Assembly: GCA_963281155.1 (NCBI GenBank)
Contig: CAUJLY010000006.1
Location: forward strand, 6,944,001 to 7,008,000
Direction of reading: 5' to 3'
From: Rhabditophanes sp. KR3021
Taxonomy: Eukaryota; Nematoda; Chromadorea; Rhabditida; Alloionematidae
Length of the DNA: 64,000 nucleotides
A program made the position numbers and the translations under genes. The notes under the pieces are model-generated. The model saw only the letters and a list, made by a program, of their open reading frames with translations, made no database searches and was not told the origin of the DNA. Of this stretch, positions 59,600 to 64,000 are shown piece after piece. The first letter of the stretch is position 1, and each line of letters begins with the position of its first letter.

Positions 59600-62500
59600 G
59601 TCTAAAAAAGAGTATTTTTATATAGGTATGAAAAATAAATGAGCAAATGATTTGATACTTAAAACTTGTCTATAACGATAAAAGATTTTCACAATTGAAT
59701 GTATATGTGTTTGTATGTGTATGTTACTCAAAAGGGTATCATTTAAACGGAGTGAAGAGGTAATGCTACTGATTTGTATTTAAAGAACTCAACAATACAT
59801 CCAAAATGTTGTATTTGCATTTCAAATCGCCAGTTTTTCCTTTTAAACATCTACTACTATCTAAAAAGTAAATATTTTTATGAAAGAAACGCTCAAAATT
59901 TTGATAAGTTGTCTTTATTGTTGCTGATTAAAATTTGGAGATTAAACAAACTTTAATATCATATAATATGATTTAAAAGTATGTGTACAAGTGAAAGTAA
60001 AAGCAAGATGAAATGAATGGAGAAATTTGTAAGGACTCTACGAATAATTTTTTTAATATTAAATAATTGTTTTCTTGATAAAAAATGTTGAAGTTGTTTA
60101 TTAAGCAACAAAAAGGAAAGTATATTATATTTCCAGACAAATTTAGTTACTGATACCAACAACAAAGGAAAAAATTGAACGAGATTGGTATATATTTATG
60201 TATAGAATATATTGGATTATAAAATTAAAATACATTACTTGGTCAGAATGAATTTTGATATATTCACTTTTAAAATTTGTGGAGCAAATAATATATGGTG
60301 TGCATTAGGGCAGGTTGTAAAAGTGATAAAGATAAATGAAAAGACTTGAGGAAAGCTGATAAGAGGGTGGAGTTAATTATTTTGATGGGTGATATGATTA
60401 AGACTAGGAAACAATATTCAAATTGTGCTACATTGTTGATGTAATTACAATGTTTAAATTCATAATTGCAAAAAATGATATGTGAAAGGAAGTTTGGTAA
60501 AATCGAAATAAATCTTACTGTGTTTGAATTAGATTAAATGTGTTGCCGAATATATTTGTCTCGATGATAAATTAAATCTACAAAGAAAGACTTCACTCAA
60601 CTTTTAAGGCAGCTATAAAAGGCGGTACCGCAAATGTGTTAATTCCTATCTGTTGTCACCTGAAACATAATTAAAAGGAGTGTCATGTTGAGATTTGAGC
60701 TCATGTTTGGGGATAATTTATTGCTGCGAACAATTTAATGTTGGTGATGTCAAAGGAATGTGATTAAGTATAAATATATATTATCGGTTTGAAAATTTAT
60801 ATATGGCAACGCGAAGTGTCATTTAGTATAAACAAATGAGAGCAGGCTTTTTTTGGAAGAAAAAATTTCGCATAATAGAACAATTTGAACAGATTAAAAC
60901 AATTCAATTTTGTTTGATGGTAATTTCTTTAATAAATTGATCAAACAAACAATGATTTAAGGAAAAGAGTAATGTTCAAAAGACAAAAAAGTGTAATGAC
61001 ATCTCATTCTTCAATATAATGAGAGTTCGATGATTGGTAAAAGAGTAAATTGCCATTGGAACGTCATCTTCTATTCTTCTTAAAAAGGATCACCTATTGT
61101 TGGTGGTAACTTTGGTATTATGCATAACAGTATATTGATACCTTTTTCCATGAAAGAAGGAATATCAAAGGAAAGAATAAGTAATTTATATCATCAAATA
61201 AACACCTTAACATGATTGAATGGAAGTGTCCTGTAATTAGCCAGATATTTTTTGTTTAACAAAAGTATATGGATTGTATGATTTCAAACGACACGATTAT
61301 GCAATTAGTTTTTGTAATTATCAATCTGAATATCCTTTATATGCATAGTACCTACATTTTAAATATAAGGTGCTCTTAGTAATAACAGCGAACTCCATTT
61401 TATTTCAAGGTAAAATAATAAAAAGTATTTGATTTGAAAATTAAGTTATATCTTAGAGATGGTGATACAATTTTAAAATGCATTTTGTAAAATTTATAAC
61501 ATCGACAAAGAAATCGTGCATTTTTGTTTATTGAAAAAATGATAGGTCAAAATAAAATTTTAATACATACATTTAACAAAGCTACTGCTATCATTATTTA
61601 AAATTGGCCTCAAAAAGTAAACTGTCATTTTTACGTTTAAAGTGCTCATGTCCACTAATAACTATACCAAAATGCTTCAAATATATAAGGTAGGTCCATT
61701 AAAAAGGAAATTGAGACAAATGACTTTTTGACATATAGTAATTTAGGCTTGAATTGGGTACTCTTTTTTAATATCAAATTATTTGTTTATTATATCAATA
61801 TCACACCAGCATTCAAATATTTAATGGCCAAAGATATTTATATATAATTTGATGTATAATTCTTCTTTTCTACTTACTTGGTCGAGTTTTTATACAATTT
61901 TAATGAATAAAGTTACGATAGAAATCAAGAAACAAACAAATATTATTTCTATAATATTTTTGGATGTTTGTATAAAAAGCTGAGAGGGTATCGCCAATGT
62001 TTCGTTTGGATGATATGAAAACAAAAATTGACACTAACCATCAGATTAAGACCTTTCTGCTACATGGTGATGTGCGAAGGTTCTCAAATTATTAATGTAA
62101 ATGGGGTCTTTTGATTAAAAGATTATACAATATCGTTTCTCTTGAGGAAGAAATAAGATAAAACAAACAAAGAACCGATATTAAAGGAAAGGATAAAAAG
62201 ACAGTGATTATGGTAGCAGCATCATCATTTACCAAGTCTATGACAAATACTATCAGCTATGTAAAGTTGTTAATGAAAATAGTTAAGTAGGATACAAGTT
62301 TATTGTTCATTCAAAGTAAGCTTGTATTATTCACACACCAAAAGCTTGAAACATACAAGACTTCTTACTAATATATTTTAATAGAAATTTCATATATTTG
62401 ATTAGGTTTTATGTGGCAGAGGGAATGGACATTACAAAAAGTATACCGGCAACAAAAATGTTATGTACTTGAAACGACAAATGTTGAAATATTTGCCAAC

Positions 62501-63054
62501 TTCCTTAACTTTAAATGCATTTATTGAAGAAAGGAGATGATATTTGAAAATAATGAGATAGTTTATTAAAGTATTCCAGCTGATTTGATATAAAATGATA
62601 ATGAGTAAATGTCTAAACAAACTACTTTCATTTTAATTCAATTTGTTACTAAAATAATTTTGATATTGCAAAAATATATAGTACTAAAGAGTTTGGTTTA
62701 ATTATATAGTTAAAAGGTTTGAACTCTTTTTGTGGAATGAAGAAGATTGAAATATTGTCTAAATTGCATGGTGGTTTGTAATAGACGAACAGTAAAAGTA
62801 ATTCATTTTACTACCAATCCAATTATAAATATTGTTATATTGTAGTAGTTGTTAAAGTTGAAACACAAATTATGTTTCATTTTCTTCGAATGAAATCGAA
62901 ATGTACTTACCATTGTTTTAAATACATTTTGTAAGAAATATAAGGAGCATGTCTGTTTTGGTAAATTAAAAAAGTTTATCAAAAAATACAAAATTTATTT
63001 ACAAGATAAAATCGCATAATATTATTGATAATTAATATGTTTCATGAAAAATAT
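59600..63054. other. Intergenic, upstream of netrin
   Basis: About 3.4 kb, presumably netrin regulatory sequence and the 3' flank of the EPG-7-like gene. Small frames at 59774-59956, 59959-60165, 62432-62620 and 62803-62991 have AT-driven composition. No RNA gene recognised. Confidence 0.5.
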
Positions 63055-64000
63055 CTATTTTTTCTTTGAATCATCCTTGAGAGTGTCAACGTCCACACGA
63101 TAAAATCTTGCTCCTTGAGGCAAATTGTAGCGATTAACACTTTTTCTTATTTGGCATTGTTCTAAATGCTTTACAGTAACGATCATCGAAGCTCTTCTTT
63201 GAGCCGGATTTTGAACATTAATTCCAAACTTGACTAAACTTTCTTCTTTCACAAAGTAATATGTTTTGGATGTACTACAAATTAACTCATTAAAAATTAT
63301 TAGAATTAAAATAAACTTACCATGAAATCAAATAAGAATTATGATTATCATCCCAAGTCAACAAAACAGAGCATCCTTCGTGAATGTCATTTAATGAAAT
63401 CATTCCTTTTAAATCATTTTCGCGAAGTCTTGTTTGAGTTGTGGCGTCACTTTTGTTGATTTCAAACTTGTGAGATAAAAGTTCATGTTGCGAAATATCG
63501 ACCACTGAAGAAGCCAAAGTTGGTTCTGGAGAATCCATAGCAATACTTGATGAATTATCGTTTGAATCATTGAACAAATCTGCTTGGTTTCCATTACTGA
63601 CCATAAAACTTTCAGTATTTGATGTAATATTTTCCATGATTGAATCGAGTCCATTTTTAGAAACATTGTTATGAAGTAGTGACTTTCTTACCAATATTTC
63701 ATCAAGTTTCGCAGCATTTTGCTCTAACTGAATACTTTTGTTGGTAATTTCTTCAATTTTCATATTACTTTGTTTTTGTTGTTCAATCAAGTCAGCATTC
63801 GAACCTTCCAATTGCTTATTTCTATTATGAATCTTCTCGAGCTCCACATTTAATTGTTCAATAGTCTTTTCATATGATATGGCATTGGTCCGGGATGTCT
63901 CTAACTCATTCCTAATGTTTTCATTCTTAGCTTCACTTTCACTTAGTTTCGTTTTTGATTCTTCTAAAAGAGTCATTAACAATTTATTTGTTGTTGAAAA
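63055..64000 (-). CDS. epg-7: C-terminal part of EPG-7/FIP200 (RB1CC1/ATG11-type autophagy scaffold)
   Basis: Minus-strand exons are 64000-63321 (open to the window edge) and 63274-63055, joined in phase 2, showing about 300 C-terminal residues. A coiled coil rich in Glu, Lys and Asn comes first (about 100 residues), then a Ser/Asp/Asn-rich linker. Last is the Claw/ATG11 C-terminal domain: NDIHEGCSVLLTWDDNHNSY, TYYFVKEESLVKFG, VKHLEQCQIRKSVNRYNLPQ and GARFYRVDVDTL. This matches the order in vertebrate FIP200, where the domain binds FIR-motif cargo receptors. In worms EPG-7 scaffolds selective autophagy of protein aggregates. The 5' exons lie beyond the window. Confidence rests on the claw sequence. 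Confidence 0.85.

Overview
The window is AT-rich eukaryotic DNA from a nematode. Introns are mostly 39-80 bp with GT..AG ends and short T-rich acceptors. The gene families are nematode ones: tandem DUF19/T20D4.11-like secreted proteins, a cuticlin, DAF-19/RFX, UNC-6/netrin, SAX-3/Robo, EPG-7/FIP200, PAX-3 and an NPAX-type half-paired protein. I cannot name the species from sequence alone. Exon models were built by hand, joining open frames at splice sites where the reading phase matched on both sides.

Layout. 1-1058: 3' end of an unrecognised Ser/Thr-rich gene (+). 1437-6325: four DUF19-type secreted Cys-rich genes in tandem (+). 7000-8254: cuticlin with a ZP domain (+). 8667-8995: a frameshifted minus-strand coding remnant. 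9460-11649: GH18 chitinase with three hevein-type chitin-binding modules (-). 13737-14440: a non-autonomous inverted-repeat element with internal tandem units. 15179-16871: SLC13/NAC dicarboxylate transporter (+). 17485-18263: NPAX-like gene with an eh1-like motif (-). 18952-19518: four-TM protein (-). 20458-26621: sax-3/Robo (-), with a GIY-YIG-like open frame lying antisense in one intron. 31471-33366: UDP-glycosyltransferase (-). 34230-35662: a decayed gene (-). 38139-39836: Pax3/7-type gene (+). 42131-51422: RFX/daf-19 with three possible 5' ends (+). 54522-59599: netrin/unc-6 (-). 63055-64000: C-terminal part of EPG-7/FIP200 (-).

Functionally the window mixes extracellular matrix and surface genes (cuticlin, chitinase, DUF19 proteins), neuronal and ciliary developmental regulators (netrin, Robo, RFX, two Pax-type factors) and housekeeping genes (citrate/dicarboxylate transport, glycosylation, selective autophagy). 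The guidance genes unc-6 and sax-3 are about 28 kb apart, both on the minus strand. The regulators sit in large non-coding territories, for example about 4.8 kb upstream of sax-3 and a 3.3 kb intron in the RFX gene. The most unusual items are the antisense GIY-YIG-like frame inside sax-3, the multi-frameshift pseudogene at 34.2-35.7 kb, the inverted-repeat element at 13.7 kb, the eh1-like motif in the NPAX-type protein and the layered first exons of the RFX gene.
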